Under the pieces are notes generated by a model. It worked only from the letters and a program-made list of their open reading frames with translations, ran no database searches and was not told the origin of the DNA. This document shows positions 20,085 through 28,943 of a DNA stretch of 64,000 nucleotides, in pieces. Made by a program: the position numbers and the translations under genes. This DNA comes from Bradyrhizobium sp. WBAH42 (GTDB lineage Bacteria > Pseudomonadota > Alphaproteobacteria > Rhizobiales > Xanthobacteraceae). Every line of letters begins with the position of its first letter. Positions within the stretch are counted from its first letter, which is position 1. The stretch covers positions 4,163,001 through 4,227,000 of the forward strand of contig NZ_CP036533.1 in the NCBI RefSeq assembly GCF_024585265.1. Reading direction: 5' to 3'.

Positions 20085-20990
20085 ATGAAGACGTTCCGCG
20101 GCACCTACACCGTCATGATCACCCCGTTCACGGCAGCTGGCGAGGTCGATGTCGCGGCATTGCGCGCCTTCGTCGACTGGCAGATCGCGCAGGGGATCCA
20201 CGGGCTGATCCCGCTCGGCTCGACCGGCGAGTTCCTGTCCATGGACGACGAAGAGAAGGCGCTGGTTGCGGAAGTCGTCATTCGCCAGGCCGCCGGGCGC
20301 GTGCCGGTGCTGATCGGAACCGGCGCGGAGGACACGCGCGAGGTGGTGCGCCTCAGCCGCCGTGCCGAAAAACTGGGCGCCGACGGCGTGATGATCATCC
20401 CGCCGTTCTATTCGACGCCGACCGACGACGAGCTCGTCCATCACTACAAGACGGTTGCCGATGCGGTCTCGCTGCCGATCATGGTCTACAACAATCCGGC
20501 GACCGCGAATGTCGATCTCAAGCCAAAGCTCGTGGCGCGCATCGCCGAGATCGACAATTGTCTTTATATCAAGGAGTCGACGCTGGAGGTGACGCGGGTG
20601 CGCGACATCATCCGCCTCTGCGGCGACAGGATGACCGTGTTCGGCGGCATCCTCGGCTTCGAGTCCTTCGTCGAGGGCGCGCAGGGCTGGGTAGCCGTGG
20701 CCTCCAACGTCGTCCCGGCGGAGATGGCCCGCATCTTCAGCCTCGTGGCCGACCACGGCGCGATCAAGGAAGCGCGCGAGCTCTATCTGAAATACCTGCC
20801 GGTGATCGAATTCGTCGGCGGCCAGGCCTATGTCGCCGGCAGCAAGGCGCTGCTCAATCATATGGGTTTTGCGGCCGGCCTTCCGCGTCCGCCGCGCCTG
20901 CCGCTGCCGGCTGCGCAGGATGCGGCCGCGCGTGCCCTGGTCAAGACATTCGATCTGGTGTGGCGCGGCGCGCCGGTTGCGGCTGCTTGA
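20085..20990 (+). CDS. DHDPS/NAL-family lyase, paralogue 1 (canonical motifs)
   Basis: A 301-residue class I aldolase of the dihydrodipicolinate synthase/N-acetylneuraminate lyase family. The Schiff-base Lys163 is in YIKEST, the catalytic Tyr135 in VYNNPA, and the pyruvate loop is GSTGE (residues 45-49). Such enzymes cleave or form a C-C bond to pyruvate or act on keto acids. It is first in an 11-gene plus-strand operon behind the LacI operators. Two further paralogues (24203, 27979) lack the GSTGE loop. The catabolic setting argues against lysine biosynthesis. Confidence 0.92.
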   Translation: MKTFRGTYTVMITPFTAAGEVDVAALRAFVDWQIAQGIHGLIPLGSTGEFLSMDDEEKALVAEVVIRQAAGRVPVLIGTGAEDTREVVRLSRRAEKLGADGVMIIPPFYSTPTDDELVHHYKTVADAVSLPIMVYNNPATANVDLKPKLVARIAEIDNCLYIKESTLEVTRVRDIIRLCGDRMTVFGGILGFESFVEGAQGWVAVASNVVPAEMARIFSLVADHGAIKEARELYLKYLPVIEFVGGQAYVAGSKALLNHMGFAAGLPRPPRLPLPAAQDAAARALVKTFDLVWRGAPVAAA

Positions 20991-21001
20991 GGTGTGAACG
21001 G

Positions 21002-22192
21002 ATGAATCTGCTCGACGGTGTCAAGATCCTCAGCTTCAATCATTACCTCGCGGGCCCGCTGGCCGCACAGACGCTGGCCGATCTCGGCGCCGATGTCATC
21101 GCGGTCGAACCGATCGAGGGCGCGTTTCAGCGCAACTGGGCGGTCGCCAATCATTTCATCGCAGGCGATAGCGTCAATCATCTGGCCACGGGGCGCAACA
21201 AGCGCAGTCTCGCCGTTGATCTCAAGCATCCCGATGCCATTGCCGCGGTGAAGAAGCTGGTCGCGACGTCAGATGTCGTGATGGAGAATTTTCGCCCGGG
21301 CACCATGGCCAAGCTCGGTCTCGGCTACGACACACTCAAGGAAATCAACCCCGGCCTGATCTATGCGGTAGCCACCGGCTTCGGATCGGAAGGACCGTAC
21401 AAGGATCGCCCGGGGCAGGACCTGCTGCTTCAGGCGATGTCGGGCCTTGCGATGCGGACAGGGCGCGCGGACGGCGAGCCGACGGCGGTCGGCGCCGTCA
21501 TCGTCGATCAGCATGCCGCCTCGCTCTACGCCATGAGCATCCTTGCGGCGCTGTTTGCCCGAACGAAGACCGGGAAGGGCCAGCTCGTCGAGGTCAACCT
21601 CTATCAGGCCGCGCTCGATCTCCAGGTCGAGCCGCTGACGGCCTGGCTCAACGGCGCGCCATCGCCGACGTCGCGCGGTCCGTCCGGCATCGCGGCCTGG
21701 TTCAGCCCCGGTCCCTATGGCATTCACGCGACGGCAGATGGTCACATGGCGATCTCCATGGCCACGCCCAAGGCGCTCGGCGTCGCGCTCGACAGCGAGG
21801 AGCTGAAGCAGTTCGGCGAGGGCGATAGCTTTTCGAAGCGTGAGGAGATCACGCGGATCGTTGCGGCGCGCCTGAAACAGAAGTCGACGGCAGATTGGCT
21901 GCCCGCGCTGGAAGCCGCACGGATCTGGCACGCGCCGGTGCAGGATTATCGCGACCTCGAGACCGATCCTCAGCTTAGGCATCTCGGCGTGTTCAAGAGT
22001 GCCGAGAGTGCAGGCGGCGCGCCGATCCGCATGGTCGCGCATCCCGCGCGCTATGACGGGCAGACGCCCGAGGTGCGGCTGGTGCCGCAGCGGCTCGGTG
22101 CGCAGACGCGCGAGGTGCTAGGCGAGATCGGCTACGACGCCGCGGAGATCGACGCGATGGTTGCCGGCAAGGCCGTCGGAGTGGCGCGATGA
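21002..22192 (+). CDS. family III CoA transferase (CaiB/BaiF type)
   Basis: A 396-residue family III CoA transferase. Asp169 in VIVDQHAAS falls at the catalytic Asp position of formyl-CoA transferase. N-terminal ADLGADVIAVEP and RNKRSLAVDLKHP are typical of the family. It would move CoA between acids, for example from a pathway product to a new substrate. The ATG at 21002 is 11 bases after the lyase gene; the longer frame upstream is a shadow. It overlaps the next gene by ATGA. Confidence 0.93.
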   Translation: MNLLDGVKILSFNHYLAGPLAAQTLADLGADVIAVEPIEGAFQRNWAVANHFIAGDSVNHLATGRNKRSLAVDLKHPDAIAAVKKLVATSDVVMENFRPGTMAKLGLGYDTLKEINPGLIYAVATGFGSEGPYKDRPGQDLLLQAMSGLAMRTGRADGEPTAVGAVIVDQHAASLYAMSILAALFARTKTGKGQLVEVNLYQAALDLQVEPLTAWLNGAPSPTSRGPSGIAAWFSPGPYGIHATADGHMAISMATPKALGVALDSEELKQFGEGDSFSKREEITRIVAARLKQKSTADWLPALEAARIWHAPVQDYRDLETDPQLRHLGVFKSAESAGGAPIRMVAHPARYDGQTPEVRLVPQRLGAQTREVLGEIGYDAAEIDAMVAGKAVGVAR

Positions 22193-23352
22193 TCGATTTT
22201 TCAATCCCCGAAGAGACGCGCCTTCTGGTCGATACCGTCCGCTGCTTCGTCGAGACGGAGGTGCAGCCGCTCGAAGACGTCGTGGAGCAGACGGCCACGG
22301 TGCCGGCTGAAGCGCTTGCGGTCACCAAGGCCAAGGCACAGAAGCTCGGCCTCTATGCCATGAACATGCCGGCGGATGTCGGCGGCGGCGGGCTAACTTG
22401 CGTCGAGCATTGCCTGGTCGAGGAAGAATTCGGCAAGACTTCAGATGCGCTGATCCGCCGCGTGTTCGGCCAGGTCTATCCGATGCTGATGGCCTGCAAA
22501 GGCGATCAGGTCGAGCGCTATCTGCTGCCGACGGTGAAGGGCGACAAGATCTGCGCCATGGCGATCACCGAGCCCGGCGCCGGCTCCGACGCGGCGTCGA
22601 TCAGCACCTCGGCGCATCTCGACGGCGACGAATGGGTGCTCAACGGTACCAAGCACTTCATCAGCGACGGCGACATCGCCGATTACATCATCCTGATGGC
22701 GCTGACCGACAAGGACAAGCGCGCCCGCGGTGGCATCACCCTGTTCCTGGTCGACCGAGCTACGGCCGGCTTCAAGGTCGCGCGCACCCAGCCGATGATG
22801 GGTCATCGCGGCTATGGCCACGCCGAGCTGAGCTTCGAGGATTGCCGCATCCCGAAGGCGGCCGTGCTCGGCGAGGTCGGTGGCGGCTTCAAGCTGATCA
22901 TGCGGAGCGTGCTCCAGATCCGGCTTGCCCATATCGGCGCACGCGCGGTCGGCATGGCGCAACGTGCGCTGGAGATGATGCGCAGGCACGCCGGCGAGCG
23001 GCGCCAGTTCGGCCAGCTGATCGGCGATTTCCAGATGGTGCAGAAGCTGATCGCCGATTCTGCCACCGAGATCTTCGGCGTGAAGATGATGGTGATGAAC
23101 GCCGCCTGGGACATCGATCAGGGCAAGGATGCGCGCGACAAGGTCTCGATGATCAAGGTCGCAGCGTCGGAGATGCAGGGCCGCGTCGTCGACCGCGCCA
23201 TCCAGGTATTCGGCGGCATGGGCTTCAGCAAGGACCTGCCGCTGGAGCGGATGTATCGCGACGCCCGCGTCACCCGCATCTATGACGGCACCTCCGAAAT
23301 CCATCGCATGCTGGTTGCGCGCAGCACCATCAAGAACGGCTTGCAGCTTTAG
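22189..23352 (+). CDS. acyl-CoA dehydrogenase, Asp at the canonical base position
   Basis: A 387-residue acyl-CoA dehydrogenase with AMAITEPGAGSDAASIS and the RRQFGQLIGDFQMVQ region. The C-terminal motif reads RIYDGTSEIHR, so Asp replaces the usual catalytic Glu of YEGT. That variant is seen in CaiA-like and ACAD10/11-like enzymes and may mean a different base or substrate. It overlaps the CoA-transferase stop by ATGA. Together they fit activation followed by desaturation of an acid. Confidence 0.92.
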   Translation: MIDFSIPEETRLLVDTVRCFVETEVQPLEDVVEQTATVPAEALAVTKAKAQKLGLYAMNMPADVGGGGLTCVEHCLVEEEFGKTSDALIRRVFGQVYPMLMACKGDQVERYLLPTVKGDKICAMAITEPGAGSDAASISTSAHLDGDEWVLNGTKHFISDGDIADYIILMALTDKDKRARGGITLFLVDRATAGFKVARTQPMMGHRGYGHAELSFEDCRIPKAAVLGEVGGGFKLIMRSVLQIRLAHIGARAVGMAQRALEMMRRHAGERRQFGQLIGDFQMVQKLIADSATEIFGVKMMVMNAAWDIDQGKDARDKVSMIKVAASEMQGRVVDRAIQVFGGMGFSKDLPLERMYRDARVTRIYDGTSEIHRMLVARSTIKNGLQL

Positions 23353-23363
23353 GGAAGCGATCG

Positions 23364-23771
23364 ATGTCTCACGCACCTCTCAAGCCCGGCGCCGCCTTTG
23401 CCTTTCGCAAGACCATGACGGTGGCCGAGCAGGCGATGTTCACCGGCATCAGCGGCAATCTCGGCGGTCTCTATGTCGATGTCGTCCGCGCCAAGAAAGC
23501 CGGCGCGTCGAACATGGTCGCCTTCGAGCTCGCGGTCGGCGGTCTCGCCACCACCTGCCTCAGCCAGCTCGGTGGGCCCACGCGGCGGATCGGCAGCATC
23601 GTGCTGAACTTCGCTGCGCCCGTGATCGTCGGCGACTCAGTCGAGGCCAAAGTCGAGATCGTCTCGGTCGACGGCGATGACGCGGTCTGCCGCGTCACCT
23701 GCACGCTGTCGCCCTCCGGCGCGACCGTCGTGGACGGCACTGCAACGCTGGTTCCCTTCGCGAAGGGCTGA
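23364..23771 (+). CDS. hot-dog-fold protein without an evident hydratase dyad
   Basis: A 135-residue protein that looks like MaoC/thioesterase hot-dog proteins (TMTVAEQAMFTGISGNLGGLYVD aligns with the hydratase motif) but has no Asp or His at the catalytic places. It lies 11 bases after the acyl-CoA dehydrogenase gene and 3 bases before a normal MaoC gene, so it may be the non-catalytic half of a heterodimeric hydratase. An independent thioesterase is also possible. Confidence 0.7.
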   Translation: MSHAPLKPGAAFAFRKTMTVAEQAMFTGISGNLGGLYVDVVRAKKAGASNMVAFELAVGGLATTCLSQLGGPTRRIGSIVLNFAAPVIVGDSVEAKVEIVSVDGDDAVCRVTCTLSPSGATVVDGTATLVPFAKG

Positions 23772-23774
23772 GCC

Positions 23775-24206
23775 ATGTACGAGCCAAAATCCTTCGACGA
23801 TCTCAAGGTCAACGAGAGGGTCAGCCTGAGCAAGACCATCACCGAGGCCGATGGCGCGCTCTACATCGCCGCGACCGGCGATTTCGGCCCCGTCCATGTC
23901 GACGAGGTCTATGCCGGCGCGACGCGCTTTGGCCGCAGGCTGGCGCCGGGGATCATGGTTGCGGGCCTCTGCACCAGCATCCTCACCTCTGAGCTGGTCG
24001 GCACCATCGGCGTGTCGGTGGAGGACCGGTTCTGGTTCACAGGTCCCGTGTTCTACGGCGACACGCTCACCTTCGATGTCTGGATTGCCGAGCAGCACGA
24101 CGAGACCCGCACCATCATTTGGGAAGCGAGCGCCCGTAACGAGGGCGGCCTCGAAGTGCTGAAGGCGCGCGCTAGCCTGAAATTTCCGCGACGGAAACCG
24201 TCATGA
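23775..24206 (+). CDS. MaoC-family dehydratase
   Basis: A 143-residue hot-dog hydratase with ADGALYIAATGDFGPVHVD, carrying the catalytic Asp and His positions of MaoC enzymes. It follows a hot-dog gene lacking these residues by 3 bases, so a heteromeric enzyme is plausible. Its TGA overlaps the start of the next DHDPS-family gene (ATGA). Confidence 0.88.
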   Translation: MYEPKSFDDLKVNERVSLSKTITEADGALYIAATGDFGPVHVDEVYAGATRFGRRLAPGIMVAGLCTSILTSELVGTIGVSVEDRFWFTGPVFYGDTLTFDVWIAEQHDETRTIIWEASARNEGGLEVLKARASLKFPRRKPS

Positions 24207-25153
24207 GCAAGGCGAGGAAGAAACCGGATTTGCGCGGCGTCACGGTCGCGACCGTGCTGCCCTTCAGAGACGACAGCTCGATCGACTGGGACGGCTACGC
24301 CCGTGTGCTCGACTATTGCGCGTGCCCGGACGGAATCGCGGCGGTGTTCGTCAATGGCCACGCGGGTGAGGGCGGGTCGCTGTCGGACGACGAGCGTCAG
24401 GCCGTGATCGAGCGGACGCGCAAGCAGATCGGCGCCAAGCCCTTGCTGGCCGGCATCATCGCGCATTCGACCGCGGAAGCGATTCACCAGGCCCAACTCG
24501 CGGAAGCGGCCGGCGCCGATTGCGCCGTGCTGTTCCCGCCCGCGCCGCTCGGCGGCGGCGCCTCGGCGACCTCACGCGCGCCGCTGGCTTTCGTGCAGGC
24601 AGTCAGCTCCGTGATCGGAATTCCGGTCTCGATCTTCCAATACCCGCTGGCATCCGGCTTCGGCTATTCGCCGGAAACTCTCGCCAAGATCGCCGCACTC
24701 GACAGCGTCATCGCGGTCAAGGAAGGCAGCGACACCATGCTGGCCTATGACGAGAACCGGCGGGCGGTGAAGCAGGCCGATCCCTCCGTCGCGATCCTGC
24801 CGTCGAACTTCAACTGGTTCCTGCCGCAGCTCGCCGTCGGCGGCGACGGCATTCTCTCCGGCCTCGTCAGCCTCGCGCCGGATTTATTCGTAGCGCTGTG
24901 GCAGGCCTCGCTCGCAGACGACCTCAAGGCCATGCGCGCCGTCAACGAGCGGCTTTATCCGATCGTCCGCGCCATCTACGGGCCTGCGCCGATCATGGAC
25001 ATGCACACCCGCATGAAGGTCGGGCTGAAGGCCCTTGGCCTGATCCGCAACGCCGATCCGCGGCCGCCGCTGCTGCCGGTTCTGCCCGCGCTCTGCGATG
25101 CCATCGCAGCGACGGTCGGCGCGGCGCGCGCGGCCGGCGACATCCGCACTTAG
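24203..25153 (+). CDS. DHDPS-family lyase, paralogue 2 (GHAGE variant)
   Basis: A 316-residue DHDPS/NAL-family protein. Schiff-base Lys173 is in AVKEGS and the catalytic Tyr147 in FQYPL. The pyruvate-binding loop, GSTGE or GTTGE in standard members, reads NGHAGE here, so the Thr proton relay is replaced. The paralogue at 27979 has exactly the same NGHAGE and AVKEGS, defining a subfamily distinct from paralogue 1. It overlaps the MaoC gene by 4 bases. The substrate is probably a keto acid or aldol intermediate of this pathway. Confidence 0.9.
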   Translation: MSKARKKPDLRGVTVATVLPFRDDSSIDWDGYARVLDYCACPDGIAAVFVNGHAGEGGSLSDDERQAVIERTRKQIGAKPLLAGIIAHSTAEAIHQAQLAEAAGADCAVLFPPAPLGGGASATSRAPLAFVQAVSSVIGIPVSIFQYPLASGFGYSPETLAKIAALDSVIAVKEGSDTMLAYDENRRAVKQADPSVAILPSNFNWFLPQLAVGGDGILSGLVSLAPDLFVALWQASLADDLKAMRAVNERLYPIVRAIYGPAPIMDMHTRMKVGLKALGLIRNADPRPPLLPVLPALCDAIAATVGAARAAGDIRT

Positions 25154-25169
25154 CGTGAGGGGCGAGCTG

Positions 25170-25472
25170 ATGCCGGACGAAGCCTTCATCCATATCGTGC
25201 GGGTCGACATCGATCCCGAGCACGAGGCTGCGTTCAACGCCTGGTACGAGCAGAAGCATTTTCCCGATCTGCTCGCTTGTCCCGGCTGGCTCTCGGCCAA
25301 GCGCTTCGTCTCGGTGGGCGACGGGCCGAAATATGCCGCGATGTACGAGGTCGCGGGCAGGTGGGCGTTCGAGACGCCGGAATTCCTGAAGGTGAAGGGC
25401 TTTGGTCCGTTCGAAGCCCTGGTGAAGAACTTCATGCGCATCCAGCTCAGGCCGATGTCGGGACCGGCTTGA
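25170..25472 (+). CDS. small ferredoxin-like-fold protein (EthD/DUF4286-like)
   Basis: A 100-residue protein predicted as a dimeric alpha-beta barrel: IHIVRVDIDPEHEAAFNAWYEQKHFPDLLACPGWLSAKRF has the WYEQKHFPDLL motif typical of EthD-like and related small proteins. The function is unknown; relatives act as monooxygenase partners or stress-response enzymes. The ATG at 25170 follows a GGGGCGAG-like site. It lies 16 bases after a DHDPS-family gene and 121 before the importer genes. Confidence 0.75.
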   Translation: MPDEAFIHIVRVDIDPEHEAAFNAWYEQKHFPDLLACPGWLSAKRFVSVGDGPKYAAMYEVAGRWAFETPEFLKVKGFGPFEALVKNFMRIQLRPMSGPA

Positions 25473-25593
25473 GCAGGTCGAAGCCGATGCTGCCTGCCGT
25501 GTCGCGAGATCCGGCCGGCCGCATCCAATAAGCGTCGAGGGGAATCCCGAGCGAGGAACTGTATCGGTCATTGGCGTCTTACTGGAGGTATCC

Positions 25594-26430
25594 ATGGTCT
25601 CGACATTGCTTCGCTTGGGTGCGGCTGCCGCACTCGTTCTCGCATCCACGGCGGTGCATGCCGCCTGCACGCCCGCGATCACCGACGACAATCTGATCGC
25701 GCCGGGCAAATTGCAGCTCTCCATCAACCCCACCAACCCGCCGCAGCAATTCGTCGACAAGGACGGTCAGCTGCAAGGTCTCAACGTCGAGCTCGCCGCC
25801 GAGCTCGGCAAGCGGTTGTGTCTTCCCGTCGAACTCGTTCGGATGGATTTTCCGGCCATGATTCCAGCCTTGGGCGCAGCGCGCATCGACGGCGTCAATA
25901 CCGGCATGTTCTGGACCGAGGAACGCTCGAAGCTGATGTACATGGTGCCGTATGCCATTCAGGCGATCTCGGTCGTGGTCGCCCCCGACAGCGGCACAAG
26001 AATTGCTACCGAAAACGATCTGATCGGAAAATCATCCGCAGTCGAGGTCAGCAGCTACCAGATGAACTGGCTCAAGAAGCTCAGCGATGCCAGCGTGGCG
26101 AAGGGCGGAGCGGCCGTCGAGATGCGGACGTTCCCGACCGCGACCAACGTCATTAGCGCGCTGCTTGCGGGCCAGGTCGACAATGCGCTGCTGGTCGACA
26201 GCGTGGCACGCGATCTCGTCGGCCGTGGTCGCGTGAAGGAAGTCCTGAGTGGGCTCGGCACGGCCAGGACCACGCTTGGTTTCCGCAACAAGACGGTCGC
26301 CGATACCGTCGTCAAGGCGCTCAACGCGATGCGCGCCGACGGCTTTTATCAGGCGCTGTTCGACAAGTTCGGTCTGACCGCCATGCCGGCTGACCAGCCG
26401 CTTGCGATCGCCGGCCCCGGTCCGGCCTGA
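25594..26430 (+). CDS. amino-acid-type ABC transporter substrate-binding protein (second paralogue)
   Basis: A 278-residue periplasmic family-3 binding protein with a Sec signal (cleavage near VHAAC). It shares many blocks with the protein at 14284-15120, including NPPQQFVDKDGQLQGLNVEL and FWTEERSK. Permease and ATPase genes follow at once, so it is the cognate receptor of this importer. A GGAGGT site lies 6 bases before the ATG. The ligand is probably an amino acid, amino-acid derivative or small organic acid. Confidence 0.92.
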   Translation: MVSTLLRLGAAAALVLASTAVHAACTPAITDDNLIAPGKLQLSINPTNPPQQFVDKDGQLQGLNVELAAELGKRLCLPVELVRMDFPAMIPALGAARIDGVNTGMFWTEERSKLMYMVPYAIQAISVVVAPDSGTRIATENDLIGKSSAVEVSSYQMNWLKKLSDASVAKGGAAVEMRTFPTATNVISALLAGQVDNALLVDSVARDLVGRGRVKEVLSGLGTARTTLGFRNKTVADTVVKALNAMRADGFYQALFDKFGLTAMPADQPLAIAGPGPA

Positions 26431-26449
26431 AACCTACGGAGACGAGCCG

Positions 26450-27181
26450 ATGAGCCTTTTCAGTCCGACGGCCGCCGTCAGCTACTTCTTCAACTACTTC
26501 CTCATGAAGGGAGTGCTCGTCACCATCGGCTTGACGGTGGCGGCGGTCGTCGGCGGATTGATCCTCGGCATGGGCATCGCGCTATTGCGCATGTCGTCCA
26601 ATCCGGTGCTCGCGGGTGCCGCGCGCTTCTACATCTGGTTCTTCCGCGGCACGCCGCTCCTGATCCAGCTCGTCGTGATCTACAGCGGCTTGCCGCAGCT
26701 CGGCATCAAGTTCAGCGTGATCACCTGCGCGCTCGTTGGCCTGATCCTCAATGAGGCGGCCTATCTCGCCGAGATCGTGCGCAGCGGTTTCATGGCGGTG
26801 TCGGCGGGGCAGCGTGAGGCGGCCTGGGCGCTCAGCCTGTCGCCCTGGGTGACGTTCCGCCGCGTGACCCTGCCGCAGGCGTTCCGGCTGATGATCCCGC
26901 CGCTCGGCAACTCCATCAACTCGCTGTTGAAGGCGACCTCGCTTGCCTCCGTGATCTCGGTCGAGGAGCTGATGCGCCGCAGCGACATGCTGATGCAGGA
27001 GCATTTCCAGATCCTCGAAGTCTATGCCGCTGCAACCGCGTATTACCTGATCCTCACCTCGGTCTGGGACGCGGTTCAGCGCCGGCTCGAAAAGCATTTC
27101 GGTCGATCGAGTGCCGCAAAAACCAGGCGGGTCGCAGCGAGCGCGCCGGTTGCGCAGGCGAGTGTGGAGGCCCGGGCATGA
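26450..27181 (+). CDS. amino-acid ABC transporter permease (HisM/GlnP type)
   Basis: A 243-residue membrane permease. The N-terminal segment (about residues 15-45) and four more hydrophobic stretches match the HisM/GlnP family. The conserved loop [20 protein letters not shown] and the [22 protein letters not shown] region contact the ATPase. It is probably homodimeric, since only one permease gene is present. The ATG at 26450 is 19 bases after the binding-protein stop. Confidence 0.93.
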   Translation: MSLFSPTAAVSYFFNYFLMKGVLVTIGLTVAAVVGGLILGMGIALLRMSSNPVLAGAARFYIWFFRGTPLLIQLVVIYSGLPQLGIKFSVITCALVGLILNEAAYLAEIVRSGFMAVSAGQREAAWALSLSPWVTFRRVTLPQAFRLMIPPLGNSINSLLKATSLASVISVEELMRRSDMLMQEHFQILEVYAAATAYYLILTSVWDAVQRRLEKHFGRSSAAKTRRVAASAPVAQASVEARA

Positions 27182-27969
27182 GCGAGACATCGATGGCGAG
27201 GGCCGAAAGTGCAACAATGCAGCCGCAGCTCCGTGAGGTGCCTGCGGTCCGCATGGAGGCGGTCTACAAGCACTATGGCGACTTCACCGCGTTGAACGAG
27301 GTCGATCTCAAGGTCGCCAAGGGCGAGAAGATCGTGGTCTGCGGTCCTTCAGGCTCGGGCAAATCGACGCTTATCCGCTGCATCAACCACATCGAGAAGC
27401 ACGACGAGGGTCTGATCTACGTCAACGGCGTCGAGCTCGATCATCAGCGCAAGAACATCGATGCGGTCAGGCGGGACACCGGCATGGTGTTCCAGAGCTT
27501 CAATCTGTTCCCGCACATGACGGTGCTGGAGAACTGCACTCTGGCACCGATGACCGCGAACGGGATGAGTGCGGTCGAGGCCAAGGATCTCGCCATGCAT
27601 TTCCTGACCAAGGTGCGGATTCCGGACCAGGCGGAGAAATATCCCGGGCAACTCTCCGGCGGTCAGCAGCAGCGCGTCGCCATCGCACGCGCATTGTGCA
27701 TGCGTCCCAAGATCATGCTGTTCGATGAGCCGACCTCCGCGCTCGACCCCGAGATGGTCAAGGAGGTGCTGGAGACTATGAAGAAGCTTGCGGAGGAGGG
27801 CATGACCATGCTGTGCGTCACGCACGAGATGGGCTTTGCCCGCGAGGTCGCCGACCGCATCGTGTTCATGAACGAGGGCAAGGTGGTCGAGCAGGCTGCG
27901 CCGGAGCAGTTCTTCAAGCATCCGAAGTCGGAACGGGCACGGACGTTCCTCGATCAGATCATCCATTAA
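27178..27969 (+). CDS. amino-acid ABC transporter ATP-binding protein (GlnQ type)
   Basis: A 263-residue ATPase with Walker [12 protein letters not shown]-loop [10 protein letters not shown], signature [15 protein letters not shown], Walker [15 protein letters not shown] and switch His in CVTHEM. No C-terminal regulatory domain is present, as usual for the polar-amino-acid family. It overlaps the permease gene by ATGA and is followed after 9 bases by the third DHDPS-family gene. Confidence 0.95.
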   Translation: MSETSMARAESATMQPQLREVPAVRMEAVYKHYGDFTALNEVDLKVAKGEKIVVCGPSGSGKSTLIRCINHIEKHDEGLIYVNGVELDHQRKNIDAVRRDTGMVFQSFNLFPHMTVLENCTLAPMTANGMSAVEAKDLAMHFLTKVRIPDQAEKYPGQLSGGQQQRVAIARALCMRPKIMLFDEPTSALDPEMVKEVLETMKKLAEEGMTMLCVTHEMGFAREVADRIVFMNEGKVVEQAAPEQFFKHPKSERARTFLDQIIH

Positions 27970-27978
27970 TCGGCCAAG

Positions 27979-28908
27979 ATGCGGACATTCAGCGACCGCC
28001 TGCGCGGCATTCACGCCGCCACCATCGTGCCGATGACGCCCGGTTTCGAGGTCGACGAGGCGCAGCTCGCAAGCCATCTCATCTCGGTGGCATCTACACC
28101 TGGAATCAATGGGCTCCTCGTCAACGGCCACGCCGGCGAGAACTTCGTGCTGTCGCTGGCTGAGAAGCGGCGCGTGGTGGAGCTGGCGCGTCAGCACGCG
28201 CCGAAGGACTGCCTGATCGTCTCCGGGGTCAACCATGAATCGAGCCTGGAGGCCGCGCGCGAGGCGGCTGCGCTGGAACAGGCCGGCGCGGATGGGCTGC
28301 TGGTGTTTCCTCCCAACAGCTGGGCGCTTGGCCATGCCGATGATTGCGTGATCGAGCATCACCGCCGCATCCGCGATGCCACGACGGTGCCCTTGATGCT
28401 TTACGCCGCGCCGGTCGGCGCGGGAGCCATGGCCTACGCGCCGCCGCTGCTGACGAGGCTGGTCGCCGATGCCCGCTTCGTCGCGGTGAAAGAGGGCAGC
28501 TGGGAGGTTGCGGCCTACGAACAGAATCTCAGGCTGATACGCAAGCTGCGACCGGACTTCGTCGTGCTCGGCTCGGGCGACGAGCATTTGCTGACAAGCT
28601 ACATCGTCGGCTCGGCCGGTAGCCAGGTCAGCCTCGCCTGCGTCGTGCCGGAACTCGTGGTGGGCCTTTGGAGTGCTGCGGAAGCCGGCGATTGGGAGCG
28701 GGCGCGCGCCGCGCACGATAAGCTGTATCCGCTTGCCGTTGCGATCTACCGCGACCCGCCCGGAGGACGCGCGACCGTGCGCCTCAAGGCCTGCCTGAAG
28801 CTGCTCGGACGATTGTCGTGCGACGCGGCGCGGCCGCCGCAGCCGGTGGCGACACGCGGTGAGTTGCAGGCGCTCGAGCAGGCACTGCGCGTCGCCGGCG
28901 TGCTCTAA
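27979..28908 (+). CDS. DHDPS-family lyase, paralogue 3 (GHAGE variant)
   Basis: A 309-residue DHDPS/NAL-family protein. Schiff-base Lys171 is in AVKEGS and Tyr142 in MLYAAPV. Like paralogue 2 it has NGHAGE where standard enzymes have GTTGE. It is the last gene of the plus-strand arm, directly after the importer ATPase. Two tandem hairpins follow its stop codon. It may act on the same class of intermediate as paralogue 2 or on a stereoisomer; this is inference. Confidence 0.9.
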   Translation: MRTFSDRLRGIHAATIVPMTPGFEVDEAQLASHLISVASTPGINGLLVNGHAGENFVLSLAEKRRVVELARQHAPKDCLIVSGVNHESSLEAAREAAALEQAGADGLLVFPPNSWALGHADDCVIEHHRRIRDATTVPLMLYAAPVGAGAMAYAPPLLTRLVADARFVAVKEGSWEVAAYEQNLRLIRKLRPDFVVLGSGDEHLLTSYIVGSAGSQVSLACVVPELVVGLWSAAEAGDWERARAAHDKLYPLAVAIYRDPPGGRATVRLKACLKLLGRLSCDAARPPQPVATRGELQALEQALRVAGVL

Positions 28909-28943
28909 GCCGCGAAGCGGCCGTCGTCGGATTTCGGACGACG
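28909..28943 (+). terminator. tandem hairpins after the catabolic operon
   Basis: GCCGC-GAA-GCGGC (28909-28921) is followed by CGTCGTC/GACGACG (28922-28928 with 28937-28943). They begin at the last gene's stop. No T-run follows, so termination may be weak or Rho-dependent. Confidence 0.4.

Noticed and set aside
20085..20990. Lysine-biosynthetic dapA
   Set aside because: It is in a LacI-controlled catabolic operon with CoA-ester enzymes and two further paralogues, so a catabolic lyase is far more likely.
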